Shown: positions 1 to 7,903 of the stretch, piece after piece
Position numbering within the stretch: the first letter of the stretch is position 1
How the letters are laid out: each line of letters opens with the position of its first letter
Origin: Lachnospiraceae bacterium
GTDB taxonomy: Bacteria > Bacillota > Clostridia > Lachnospirales > Lachnospiraceae
Reading direction: 5' to 3'
Assembly (NCBI GenBank): GCA_017623215.1
Contig: JAGAPO010000069.1
Location: 44,538-108,537 of the forward strand
DNA: 64,000 nt
Position numbers and translations under genes: made by a program
Notes under the pieces: generated by a model
What the model was told of the DNA's origin: nothing
What the model saw: the letters and a program-made list of their open reading frames with translations, nothing else
Database searches by the model: none

Positions 1-64
1 GCGGGAATCCGGCAGAATCTTACTGCATTACCATTGATAAAATAAAAACATATCAAATAATGGG

Positions 65-93
65 TTTAAAAAGCTTGCTGTTTATGTTACAAT
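65..93 (+). promoter_or_regulatory. possible promoter of the rnf operon
   Basis: A TACAAT -10 candidate lies at 88-93, with a weak TTTAAA -35 candidate at 65-70 (17 bp apart) and TATGT just upstream of the -10. The first rnf gene starts 94 bases downstream. The -35 match is poor, so this is only the best candidate in the leader. Confidence 0.3.
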
Positions 94-186
94 AGGCTCA
101 TATGTTCAGAATAAGATAAAATCAGGGGCTGTTGTGGGAAGATCATGACAGACCGAATGACTTTAAAAGGAAAAGAGGAGGTAATC

Positions 187-1506
187 ATGGCACTTACATT
201 TAAGGGCGGACTTCATACCTATGATGGCAAGGATTTGTCAAAGGACAAGCCGATCACCGTTCTGCTTCCGAAGGGCGATCTGGTGTATCCGATGTCTCAG
301 CACATCGGCGCTCCGGCGAAGCCTCTTGTAGCAAAGGGGGATCCGGTTCTGGTCAGACAGAAGATTGCGGAGGCGGGAGGCTTCATCTCGGCCTGCATCA
401 TCAGTTCGGTATCCGGTACCGTTAAGGCGATTGAGCCGCGGATGACAGTTTCGGGCGCGATGTCTCCGTCGATTATCGTGGAGAATGATCACGAATACCG
501 GACGGTGGAGGGATTTGGAGAGAAGCGCGATTATAAGTCGCTTACAAAAGAGCAGATTCGTGAGATTGTAAAAGAGGCTGGAATTGTCGGAATGGGCGGC
601 GCCGGTTTCCCGACTCATGTTAAGATTACACCGAAGGATGATGCTGCGATTGATTATGTTATTGTGAACGCATCGGAGTGCGAGCCGTATCTTACTTCGG
701 ACTATCGGATTATGCTGGAATACCCGGAGAAGCTGGTGGAGGGCCTTCGAATCGAGAAGAGCCTGTTCCCGAACGCAAAGGGAATTATTGCGATTGAAGA
801 CAATAAGCCGGAGGCGATTGCAAAGGTATCCGCGCTTGTAAAGGACGATTCCGATATCGAGGTGAAAGTGCTTAAGACAAAATATCCGCAGGGCGCGGAG
901 CGCCAGTTAATTTATGCAGCCACAGGGCGTCAGATTAACTCTTCCATGCTTCCGGCTGACGCGGGCTGTATCGTGGATAACGTGGATACGGTGGTTGCGA
1001 TTTATCACGCAGTTGCGGAGACAACGCCGCTGCACCGCCGGATTATTACCGTAACGGGAGACGCGGTTGCGGATCCGAGGAACTTCTGGGTAAGGACGGG
1101 AACCAACTACGCAGAGCTTGTGGAAGCGGCAGGCGGATTTAAAGAGACCCCTGAGAAGATAATTTCCGGCGGTCCGATGATGGGACTTGCGCTGTTCACA
1201 CTGGATATTCCGGTGACGAAGACCAGTTCTGCTCTGCTTGCATTTACAAAGGATGAGGCGGCGGAGTATGAGGAAGGCCCGTGCATCCGGTGCGGACGCT
1301 GCGTATCTGTCTGTCCGGGACGGATTGTTCCGCAGAAGCTGATGGAAGCGGCACAGCGGTTTGATGACGAGCTGTTCCAGAAGCTGAACGGAATGGAATG
1401 CTGCGAGTGCGGGTGCTGTACGTATGTCTGTCCGGCAAAGAGAAGACTGACGCAAAGCTTTAAGCAGACCAGAAGAAGCATTCTGGATTCGAGAAAGAAA
1501 AAATAG
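187..1506 (+). CDS. rnfC: RnfC, ferredoxin:NAD+ oxidoreductase (Rnf complex) subunit C
   Basis: RnfC is the peripheral NADH- and FMN-binding subunit of the Rnf complex, which couples ferredoxin oxidation and NAD+ reduction to ion export. The 439-residue protein has the glycine-rich nucleotide/flavin loop GMGGAGFPTHVK near residues 136-147 and two ferredoxin-type Cys clusters, CIRCGRCVSVCP near 366 and CCECGCCTYVCP near 406. The ATG at 187 is chosen over the one at 145 because a GAGGAGG-like site sits directly before it and the family begins around MALTFKGG. It is the first gene of rnfCDGEAB, a standard clostridial order. I am sure of the family; the coupling ion (Na+ or H+) cannot be read from the sequence. 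Confidence 0.96.
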   Translation: MALTFKGGLHTYDGKDLSKDKPITVLLPKGDLVYPMSQHIGAPAKPLVAKGDPVLVRQKIAEAGGFISACIISSVSGTVKAIEPRMTVSGAMSPSIIVENDHEYRTVEGFGEKRDYKSLTKEQIREIVKEAGIVGMGGAGFPTHVKITPKDDAAIDYVIVNASECEPYLTSDYRIMLEYPEKLVEGLRIEKSLFPNAKGIIAIEDNKPEAIAKVSALVKDDSDIEVKVLKTKYPQGAERQLIYAATGRQINSSMLPADAGCIVDNVDTVVAIYHAVAETTPLHRRIITVTGDAVADPRNFWVRTGTNYAELVEAAGGFKETPEKIISGGPMMGLALFTLDIPVTKTSSALLAFTKDEAAEYEEGPCIRCGRCVSVCPGRIVPQKLMEAAQRFDDELFQKLNGMECCECGCCTYVCPAKRRLTQSFKQTRRSILDSRKKK

Positions 1507-1529
1507 CGGTGAAAAGAGAGGAAAAAGGA

Positions 1530-2531
1530 ATGGGATTATTTCATGTGTCCGCCTCGCCTCATACCAGGGATCATGTCACAACGAACCAGATTATGGCTGA
1601 TGTTGCGATTGCCCTGATTCCGGCAAGTGCGTTCGGTGTATATTATTTCGGGTTGAATGCGCTGGTAATTCTTTGCGTGTCCATGCTGACCTGTGTGTTA
1701 TCGGAATATATTTATAATAAGTTAATGAAGACTCCGCAGACCCCTTATGAGTGCAGCGCGCTCGTAACCGGCCTTTTGCTTGGAATGAATCTTCCGGCAA
1801 GTGTTCCGATCTGGATTCCGATTCTGGGAGGTGTGTTTGCGATTATCGTAGTGAAGCAGCTCTACGGCGGCCTCGGACATAACTTTATGAATCCGGCGCT
1901 CGCGGCAAGATGCTTCCTGTTAATCTCCTTTGCGGGAAGAATGACGAATTTTACCGTGACAGGGGTGAAGGAGTCCGGTGTATCTTCGGAGACGGTATAC
2001 AAGGTGCTGAACGGAGCGTCCAGTGTGGACGGCATCAGCGGCGCGACACCGCTTGCGGTAATGAAGGCCGGAGGAGAGGCGGATTTGTTCGATCTGTTCT
2101 TTGGATTTACGGGCGGTACGATTGGTGAGACCAGTGCGCTTATGATTCTGATCGGCGCGATTTATCTAATTGCAAGAAAGGTAATCTCCCTGCGGATTCC
2201 GCTCACGTATATTTTGACTGTGGCTGTATTTGCGCTGTGCTTCGGCGGACGGGGATTGGATGCGAATTACCTGCTCGGCCAGGTATTTGGCGGAGGATTA
2301 ATGCTCGGCGCGTTCTTTATGGCGACCGATTATGTGACGAGCCCGATTACTCCGATGGGACAGATTGTATTTGGTGTGCTGCTCGGTATCTTTACAGGAA
2401 TCTTCCGAATCTTCGGCGGCAGCGCGGAGGGCGTGTCCTACGCGATTATCTTCTGTAATCTGCTGGTTCCGCTGATTGAGAAGGTGACCATGCCGAGGGC
2501 GTTCGGATGTAAGAAAAGGAGGAAGGGATAA
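1530..2531 (+). CDS. rnfD: RnfD, membrane flavoprotein subunit of the Rnf complex
   Basis: RnfD is an integral membrane subunit carrying a covalently bound FMN. The 333-residue protein has many hydrophobic segments (NQIMADVAIALIPASAF at the front, several glycine-rich helices after) and the flavinylation motif GISGATPL near residue 172, where the Thr would carry the FMN. The start at 1530 (MGLFHVSASPH) follows a GAGGAAAAAGGA site; the upstream in-frame ATG at 1509 lacks one. Its TAA overlaps the ATG of rnfG by one base, so the two are translationally coupled. Length and motif order are normal for the family. Confidence 0.95.
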   Translation: MGLFHVSASPHTRDHVTTNQIMADVAIALIPASAFGVYYFGLNALVILCVSMLTCVLSEYIYNKLMKTPQTPYECSALVTGLLLGMNLPASVPIWIPILGGVFAIIVVKQLYGGLGHNFMNPALAARCFLLISFAGRMTNFTVTGVKESGVSSETVYKVLNGASSVDGISGATPLAVMKAGGEADLFDLFFGFTGGTIGETSALMILIGAIYLIARKVISLRIPLTYILTVAVFALCFGGRGLDANYLLGQVFGGGLMLGAFFMATDYVTSPITPMGQIVFGVLLGIFTGIFRIFGGSAEGVSYAIIFCNLLVPLIEKVTMPRAFGCKKRRKG

Positions 2532-3190
2532 TGGCTGAGAATACAGTAGAGATGAGCCAGGGCAGCGGCCCGAAGAAAGGCTCTCTGATTAAGGATGCCT
2601 TTGCTCTGTTTGTAATTACCCTAATTGCCGCGATTGCGCTCGGATTCGTGTATGAGATTACGAAGGATATTATTGCGGAGAGGGAGAGAGAGGAAAAAGA
2701 GGCGGCTTACCGCTCGGTATTTCCGCAGGCGGCCAGACTGGAAGAGGATGAGGCGCTTACCACCGCGATTGCGGAGGCGGACGCGCTGCTTGCTGAGGCA
2801 GGATTTTCCGGTTGTGCGGTCAATGAGGGAATGGCTGCGAAGGATGAAGCGGGCAATACGATCGGTTATGTGGTGAATGTAAGCTCGATGAACGGCTACG
2901 GCGGCGAGATTGCTCTGTCCATGGGATATACGAACGACGGCATACTGCTTGGAATCCAGTTCACGACATTGGATGAGACTGCCGGCCTCGGTGCGAGAGC
3001 AGCCGAGGAGGGCGAGGGTTCCTTTAAGGAACAGTTCAGGGAAAAGCAGGTGGATTCCTTCACAGTAAAGAAGGGAGACGCGTCTTCGGAGAATGAGATC
3101 AACGCGATCAGCGCGGCTACGGTTACTTCTACAGCGGTTACAGAAGCGGTCAACGCGGGAATCTATTTTGTGAAGCAGATGATGGAATAG
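2531..3190 (+). CDS. rnfG: RnfG, extracytoplasmic FMN subunit of the Rnf complex
   Basis: RnfG is a membrane-anchored subunit with a covalent FMN on the outer face. The 219-residue protein has a single N-terminal membrane helix (about residues 22-45) followed by a charged soluble domain. The flavinylation site is ISAATVTSTAV near residues 192-202; the Thr in SAAT at about 196 is the expected attachment point, with Ala in place of the more usual Gly (SGAT). No separate flavin transferase gene (apbE) is seen in this window, so maturation must be encoded elsewhere. Confidence 0.95.
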   Translation: MAENTVEMSQGSGPKKGSLIKDAFALFVITLIAAIALGFVYEITKDIIAEREREEKEAAYRSVFPQAARLEEDEALTTAIAEADALLAEAGFSGCAVNEGMAAKDEAGNTIGYVVNVSSMNGYGGEIALSMGYTNDGILLGIQFTTLDETAGLGARAAEEGEGSFKEQFREKQVDSFTVKKGDASSENEINAISAATVTSTAVTEAVNAGIYFVKQMME

Positions 3191-3208
3191 AAGAAGGGAG
3201 GAGAATAT

Positions 3209-3940
3209 ATGAACAAATATGTAGAACGCGTCTATAACGGCGTGATAAAAGAGAATCCGACCTTCGTTCTGATGCTCGGAATGTGTCCGACGCTTGCGGT
3301 TACGACATCCGCGATGAATGGTGTCGGAATGGGGCTGACAACCGCTGTGGTTCTGATCATGTCCAATATGCTGATCTCCATGCTGCGTAAGGTGATCCCG
3401 GACAAGGTAAGAATGCCTGCGTTCATCGTAGTGGTTGCTTCCTTCGTTACGATCGTACAGTTCCTGTTAAAGGCTTATATCCCGGATCTGAATAAGTCAC
3501 TCGGTATCTATATTCCGTTAATCGTAGTTAACTGTATTATTCTTGGACGCGCCGAGGCGTATGCGTCGAAGAATCCGGTGATGCTTTCGATTCTGGACGG
3601 CCTTGGGATGGGCCTCGGATTCACGCTCGGACTTACCTTAATCGGTGCTTTCCGCGAGATTCTGGGAAGCGGCACGATCTTCGGCCTTCAGGTGATGCCG
3701 GACTCGTATGAGCCGATTACAATCTTTATCCTCGCACCCGGAGCCTTCTTCGTACTGGCGATGCTGACTGCGATTCAGAATAAACTGAAATTAAAGTCCG
3801 CAACGAACGGCGATGCCCCAGGAGAAGGGACGGAGAAGCTTGCGTGCGGCGGCAACTGCGGACAGTGCAGCGGCAGCACCTGCAGAGAGAATCATGCGAA
3901 GCTGGAAGAGAAGCTTTTGAAGGATAAGGAGGAGAAGTGA
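3209..3940 (+). CDS. rnfE: RnfE, integral membrane subunit with a Cys-rich tail
   Basis: RnfE is one of the two homologous membrane subunits (with RnfA) at the core of the Rnf complex. The 243-residue protein has about six hydrophobic helices and the family signatures ENPTFVLMLGMCPTLAVTT and IYIPLIVVNCIILGRAEA. After the last helix there is a hydrophilic extension of about 45 residues containing CGGNCGQCSGSTC, four cysteines in thirteen positions, which could hold a metal or Fe-S centre on the membrane face. A GAAGGGAGGAG site precedes the start. Its TGA overlaps the ATG of rnfA by one base. Confidence 0.94.
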   Translation: MNKYVERVYNGVIKENPTFVLMLGMCPTLAVTTSAMNGVGMGLTTAVVLIMSNMLISMLRKVIPDKVRMPAFIVVVASFVTIVQFLLKAYIPDLNKSLGIYIPLIVVNCIILGRAEAYASKNPVMLSILDGLGMGLGFTLGLTLIGAFREILGSGTIFGLQVMPDSYEPITIFILAPGAFFVLAMLTAIQNKLKLKSATNGDAPGEGTEKLACGGNCGQCSGSTCRENHAKLEEKLLKDKEEK

Positions 3941-4518
3941 TGAGAGAATTACTGCTTGTTCTGATCGGGGCTGCCCTGGTCAATAATGTTGTATTAAGCC
4001 AATTCCTCGGAATCTGCCCGTTCCTCGGAGTATCAAAGAAGACGGAGACGGCGGCCGGAATGGGCGCGGCGGTTATCTTCGTTATTACCATTGCCTCCGC
4101 GTGTACCTATGGAATCTATCACCTGATTCTGGTACCGACGGGACTGGAATATATGCAGACCATCGTCTTTATCATGGTAATCGCGGCGCTGGTTCAGCTG
4201 GTAGAGATGCTGTTAAAGAAGATGATCCCGTCCCTGTATCAGGCTCTTGGCGTGTATCTGCCGCTGATTACCACGAACTGTGCGGTGCTCGGTGTAGCAA
4301 TCAATAATGTAACCAAGGAATATAATTTTGTTACCAGTGTTGTGAACGGCTTCGGTACGGCCTGCGGATTCCTGATTGCGATTGTCATCATGGCCGGTAT
4401 TCGGGAGAGAATTGAACACAATCCGGTTCCGAAGGCATTTAAAGGGTCACCGATCGTGCTGATTACCGCAGGTCTGATGGCGATTGCGTTCTTCGGTTTT
4501 GCCGGGGTCATCAAATAA
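3940..4518 (+). CDS. rnfA: RnfA, integral membrane subunit of the Rnf complex
   Basis: RnfA pairs with RnfE in the membrane core. The 192-residue protein is almost entirely hydrophobic and begins MRELLLVLIGAALVNNVVL, followed by SQFLGICPFLGVSKK, a signature with the conserved Cys of this family, and later LGVYLPLITTNCAVLGVA, the counterpart of the matching RnfE segment. The ATG at 3940 is preferred over an in-frame GTG at 3937 because it follows AAGGAGGAGAAG. It is translationally coupled to rnfE and lies 21 bases before rnfB. Confidence 0.95.
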   Translation: MRELLLVLIGAALVNNVVLSQFLGICPFLGVSKKTETAAGMGAAVIFVITIASACTYGIYHLILVPTGLEYMQTIVFIMVIAALVQLVEMLLKKMIPSLYQALGVYLPLITTNCAVLGVAINNVTKEYNFVTSVVNGFGTACGFLIAIVIMAGIRERIEHNPVPKAFKGSPIVLITAGLMAIAFFGFAGVIK

Positions 4519-4539
4519 GAGAAAGGCAGGGGAATAGGA

Positions 4540-5394
4540 ATGATAACGATAGCGGAAATGCTTATGGGAACAGGATCCTCTGTGCTTCTTGCGGTCAGCT
4601 TATCCGGAATCGGAGCGGCGGCCGCTGTGGTCGGAATTACCGGACTGATCATCGGAATTCTGCTTGGAATCGCAGGCAAGGCATTTGCGGTGCAGACAGA
4701 TGAGCGGGAGACGGCGGTGAGAGATCTGTTGCCGGGCAATAACTGCGGCGGCTGCGGATATGCCGGCTGCGACGGCCTTGCGGCGGCAATCGCAAAGGGG
4801 GAGGCTCCGGTGAATGCCTGTCCGGTTGCCGGTGGCGCGATTCATGCGCAGATCGGTGAGATTATGGGAAGCGCGGTGGAAGAAAAGGAACGTATGACCG
4901 CCTATGTAAAATGCGCGGGAACCTGTGATAAGACCCGCCTGAAATATGAATACTACGGAATCGCGGACTGCAAAAAGCTAACTTTGATTCCGGGACAGGG
5001 CGAGAAGCAGTGTGCCTACGGCTGTATGGGCTACGGCTCCTGTGTGAACGCCTGTGCGTTCGACGCAATCCATGTGGAGAACGGCGTCGCCGTGGTGGAT
5101 CGGGAAAAATGTGTTGCCTGCGGCAAATGTGTCGCAGAGTGTCCGAATCATCTGATCGAGCTGGTGCCGTATGGCGCGCCCTACCGCGTGCAGTGCGCAA
5201 GCGGCGACAAGGGCAAGGTAGTAAAGGCAGCCTGTGATGCCGGCTGTATCGGGTGCACGCTTTGTGTAAAGCAGTGTGATGCCGGCGCAATTACCATGGT
5301 GAATAACTCGGCTCATATTGACTATTCGAAATGTACGGGCTGCGGCAAATGTGCCGAGAAGTGCCCGAGTAAGATTATTAGAAAAATAGGATAA
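4540..5394 (+). CDS. rnfB: RnfB, Fe-S electron-entry subunit of the Rnf complex
   Basis: RnfB takes electrons from ferredoxin. The 284-residue protein has an N-terminal membrane helix (about residues 15-47), then the four-Cys domain NCGGCGYAGC with its fourth Cys in VNACPVAGG, and several ferredoxin-type clusters downstream (CAYGCMGYGSCVNAC, CVACGKCVAECP, CIGCTLCVKQC, CTGCGKCAEKCP). The last two pairs form typical 2x[4Fe-4S] repeats. It closes the rnfCDGEAB operon, with 50 bases of AT-rich sequence after the stop and no clear T-tailed terminator, so read-through into the zinc-ribbon gene is possible. Confidence 0.96.
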   Translation: MITIAEMLMGTGSSVLLAVSLSGIGAAAAVVGITGLIIGILLGIAGKAFAVQTDERETAVRDLLPGNNCGGCGYAGCDGLAAAIAKGEAPVNACPVAGGAIHAQIGEIMGSAVEEKERMTAYVKCAGTCDKTRLKYEYYGIADCKKLTLIPGQGEKQCAYGCMGYGSCVNACAFDAIHVENGVAVVDREKCVACGKCVAECPNHLIELVPYGAPYRVQCASGDKGKVVKAACDAGCIGCTLCVKQCDAGAITMVNNSAHIDYSKCTGCGKCAEKCPSKIIRKIG

Positions 5395-5474
5395 TTTTTA
5401 CAGACCCTGTGCCGGGCAGCCAGGATTGGCGGGCTGTCTGAGACATGCGGGCGGAGGAACAGGAGGAGATACAG

Positions 5475-5951
5475 ATGATATGTAAAGTGTGCGGGCGAGA
5501 GGTGCGCAGTGAGAATGCGAATTTCTGCGAATACTGCGGCGCTTCTCTGAGAGAGGACAGAGCAGGAGCGGAACAGCCCGGTAATCAGAACGGGTATGGA
5601 GAAGGATACGGAGCCGCATCGAACCAGGAATACGGCAGACGGCAGACGAGGGAGGGAAGCAAACCGGCGGTGGAAAAAGAGGAGCCGGTCAGCTTTAAGA
5701 ACTGGATACTGACCTTCCTGATTCAGCTGATTCCGTTTGTAGGCTCTCTGGTCTATATGGTCATGCTGTTCGTATGGAGCTTTGGCAGCAATACGAACCG
5801 CTCCAAGCGCAACTGGGCGAGAGCGACGCTGATCATGATGCTGCTCAGCCTGGTACTCCTAATTCTCATGTTTGGAAGCGTGTTCTCCGAGATCTTTGAT
5901 GCCGTAATGACACAGAGCCTGAATGCACTGGCGGTCTGGATAAAGCTTTGA
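5475..5951 (+). CDS. zinc-ribbon membrane protein of unknown role
   Basis: This 158-residue protein starts MICKVCGREV and has a second pair FCEYCGASL, forming a CxxC-x(n)-CxxC zinc ribbon within the first 26 residues. A Gly/Gln/Tyr-rich low-complexity linker follows (about residues 30-70), then two hydrophobic helices (about 75-97 and 113-137). The ATG at 5475 is used because GGAGGAG lies just upstream; an earlier in-frame ATG at 5445 has none. The layout is common in small Bacillota membrane proteins with no known activity. Its position after rnfB may mean co-transcription, but nothing ties it functionally to Rnf. Confidence 0.75.
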   Translation: MICKVCGREVRSENANFCEYCGASLREDRAGAEQPGNQNGYGEGYGAASNQEYGRRQTREGSKPAVEKEEPVSFKNWILTFLIQLIPFVGSLVYMVMLFVWSFGSNTNRSKRNWARATLIMMLLSLVLLILMFGSVFSEIFDAVMTQSLNALAVWIKL

Positions 5952-6057
5952 TAACAAGGGCGAAAGAATGCGTAGAATGACCTCGTAGAATGACTTCGGA
6001 TGGAAATGATTTGGTTATTCTGGATTTTGTCCCCTGACTGCGATTTTTGTAATGATA

Positions 6058-6086
6058 TTGACAAAAAAGAAAAACTGTGCTATATT
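6058..6086 (+). promoter_or_regulatory. promoter of the ATP synthase operon
   Basis: TTGACA (6058-6063) and TATATT (6081-6086) are separated by exactly 17 bp, with CTGTGC just before the -10. Transcription would begin near 6093, about 70 bases before atpB. This is one of the best sigma-A promoters in the window. Confidence 0.8.
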
Positions 6087-6098
6087 ATGCACGGCTTA

Positions 6099-6136
6099 GG
6101 ACGAAGGCGCCCCTAACCAGGCGCGTTCGTCCTTTT
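6099..6136 (+). terminator. terminator-like hairpin at the 5' end of the atp transcript
   Basis: GGACGAA (6099-6105) pairs with TTCGTCC (6126-6132), with an inner GCGC/GCGC pairing and a TTTT run at 6133-6136. It begins only about six bases after the predicted transcription start. It could be an attenuator, or a 5' stem that stabilises the mRNA; it is too close to the promoter to end any upstream gene of this unit. Confidence 0.5.
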
Positions 6137-6162
6137 AATTTTATAAAGTAAGAAGGGAAACT

Positions 6163-7008
6163 ATGAGTAAGAAAAGAAAGATTATTTCTTTGGCTGTGTG
6201 GTTGAGTGTTGTCTTATTGGCACTCGTCGGAGTCATCATGACGAACGGCTCGGAAAAGACCGAAAGCATACGCGAGATCATGAGGGACGCGGTTCTTCAT
6301 GACAGGAACAAAATCAGTCTGTTTGGATATATGGAGGTGAATCCTGCCCTGATTTCTGCATTTACGGTAACAGGAATTCTGCTTGCAGCAGCGCTTCTCA
6401 TCAGACTGTTTGTGATACCGAAATTCAAGTATGTTCCGGGAAAATTCCAGCTTTTACTTGAACAGCTTGTCGGTTTTTTCGACGGACTCGGAAGATCGAA
6501 CAGCCCGCACCGAAACTGCTTTTTGAATGTATATATTTTCGGGGCAGGTGTTTACATCTTCTTCGGTACCCTGTTCGAGTTGTTCGGCATTCAGGCGGTC
6601 ACAACGCACGGAATCTCCATAGCGCTGCCGGCACCGCTCTCTGACATCAATGCGGCGATCGCCCTCGGATGTCTTTCATACCTCGTCATCATGTCGGGCG
6701 GTATCGTTTCAAACGGGATCAAGGGAATTGGAAAAACACTAAAGGATTTTTCGCTTCCCATATCCATGAGCTTCCGACTGTTCGGAGCTCTGCTCAGCGG
6801 CTTACTTGTGACTGAGCTGGTTTATTACTATTCGGGACTCAGCTTTGTGCTGCCCGTTGTAGTTGCTGTACTGTTTACGCTTTTGCATGCCCTGATTCAG
6901 ACCTACGTGTTAACCATGCTTACCTCGCTTTTCTACGGTGAGGTATCGGAGGTTCATAAGGGCGAGAAAAAAGCAAAAGCCAATTCTGCGATTAAAGGAG
7001 AACACTAA
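6163..7008 (+). CDS. atpB: F-type ATP synthase subunit a
   Basis: Subunit a forms the ion half-channels next to the c ring. The 281-residue protein has an N-terminal membrane helix, a central LLLEQLVGFFDGL segment and the family core SFRLFGALLSG, whose Arg (about residue 205) is the essential stator arginine. The C-terminal stretch LLHALIQTYVLTMLTSLFYG is also typical. AAGAAGGG precedes the ATG. It is the first gene of the order a-c-b-(delta/alpha)-gamma-beta-epsilon; no atpI is present upstream. Confidence 0.94.
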   Translation: MSKKRKIISLAVWLSVVLLALVGVIMTNGSEKTESIREIMRDAVLHDRNKISLFGYMEVNPALISAFTVTGILLAAALLIRLFVIPKFKYVPGKFQLLLEQLVGFFDGLGRSNSPHRNCFLNVYIFGAGVYIFFGTLFELFGIQAVTTHGISIALPAPLSDINAAIALGCLSYLVIMSGGIVSNGIKGIGKTLKDFSLPISMSFRLFGALLSGLLVTELVYYYSGLSFVLPVVVAVLFTLLHALIQTYVLTMLTSLFYGEVSEVHKGEKKAKANSAIKGEH

Positions 7009-7009
7009 A

Positions 7010-7390
7010 ATGAAAGCACAAAAAAAATTAATCAAATGTCTTGTAGCTGTATTTACGCTTATTATGCTTGTTGGATTCCTTCCGACCAGGGCATATGCCA
7101 TAGAGGCGGGGGACACAGTGGATGCCGTTGAAACCACGGGAGAAGCAGCGGAGGATGACGATAATTCGACTGGAATGAAGGCAATGGCCGCAGCACTTGC
7201 AGTAGGTCTTGCCGCAGCGGCAGGCGCGATCGGAATGGGAATTGCGATTGCGAAGTCGGTGGAGGGAATCTCCCGTCAGCCAGAGGCTGAGGGAAAGATC
7301 AGAACCTCACTGATGCTTGGACTTGTATTCGTGGAGACCGCGATTATTTACGCATTGATCATCGCCGTTCTCATTATATTCGTACTCTGA
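7010..7390 (+). CDS. atpE: F-type ATP synthase subunit c with signal-peptide-like extension
   Basis: Subunit c forms the rotor ring. The 126-residue protein is longer than the usual 75-90 residues. Residues 1-30 look like a signal peptide (KKLIK basic start, hydrophobic core, TRAYA before the likely cleavage point), followed by an acidic linker (EAAEDDDNS) and then the normal two-helix hairpin with the loop motif ISRQPEAEGK. The ion-binding carboxylate is Glu109 in FVETAIIY. The Tyr of Na+-type sites is present, but the inner-helix Gln of well-known Na+ c subunits aligns with Met, so the coupling ion is uncertain. The ATG at 7010 has AAAGGAG upstream. Confidence 0.92.
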   Translation: MKAQKKLIKCLVAVFTLIMLVGFLPTRAYAIEAGDTVDAVETTGEAAEDDDNSTGMKAMAAALAVGLAAAAGAIGMGIAIAKSVEGISRQPEAEGKIRTSLMLGLVFVETAIIYALIIAVLIIFVL

Positions 7391-7408
7391 TAAAGGAAGG
7401 TGTCACAG

Positions 7409-7903
7409 ATGAATATTCCGCTTAATATAGATTGGCAGCAGATTCTTCTGCACGTGTTCAATTTTGCGATTCTTACGGGCGGCCTATATTTTATTCTTTA
7501 TAGTCCGATCAAGAAATTTATTGATAAAAGGGACGCGTATTATCGAAATATGGACAGTGAGGCGAACGAAAAGCTTGCGTCTGCACGGGCACAGGAGGAA
7601 CAGGCGAGGGGATGCCTTGAGGGGATTGATCAGCAGCTGAAAGAGACCCGCATGAAGGCAGAGGCGGAACTGAGTGAGTATACGGCCCGACAGATGCAGG
7701 AAGCCAAGGCAAAGGCGGACAGAATCATTGAAGAGGCGCGTAAATCCGCCGAAGAGGAAAAACGGGCGATTCTGGCCAGTGCCGATAAAGAGATTCTCAG
7801 CATGACCAAAGAGGCAACAGAGAAGATTATACATTCGAGTACGGACGAAGCATATAGAAAGTTCCTTGAGATAGCAGAAAGGGATGTTCAAAATGGCAAA
7901 TAA
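7409..7903 (+). CDS. atpF: F-type ATP synthase subunit b
   Basis: Subunit b is the peripheral stalk. The 164-residue protein has one N-terminal membrane helix (WQQILLHVFNFAILTGGLYF) followed by a long, charged, alanine-rich coiled coil to the end, as expected. The ATG at 7409 is eight bases after AAGGAAGG and is preferred over a GTG at 7400. Its last codons overlap the first 11 bases of the next gene, indicating translational coupling. In a canonical operon atpH (delta) would come next; here the following gene begins with a delta-like domain fused to alpha. Confidence 0.93.
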   Translation: MNIPLNIDWQQILLHVFNFAILTGGLYFILYSPIKKFIDKRDAYYRNMDSEANEKLASARAQEEQARGCLEGIDQQLKETRMKAEAELSEYTARQMQEAKAKADRIIEEARKSAEEEKRAILASADKEILSMTKEATEKIIHSSTDEAYRKFLEIAERDVQNGK

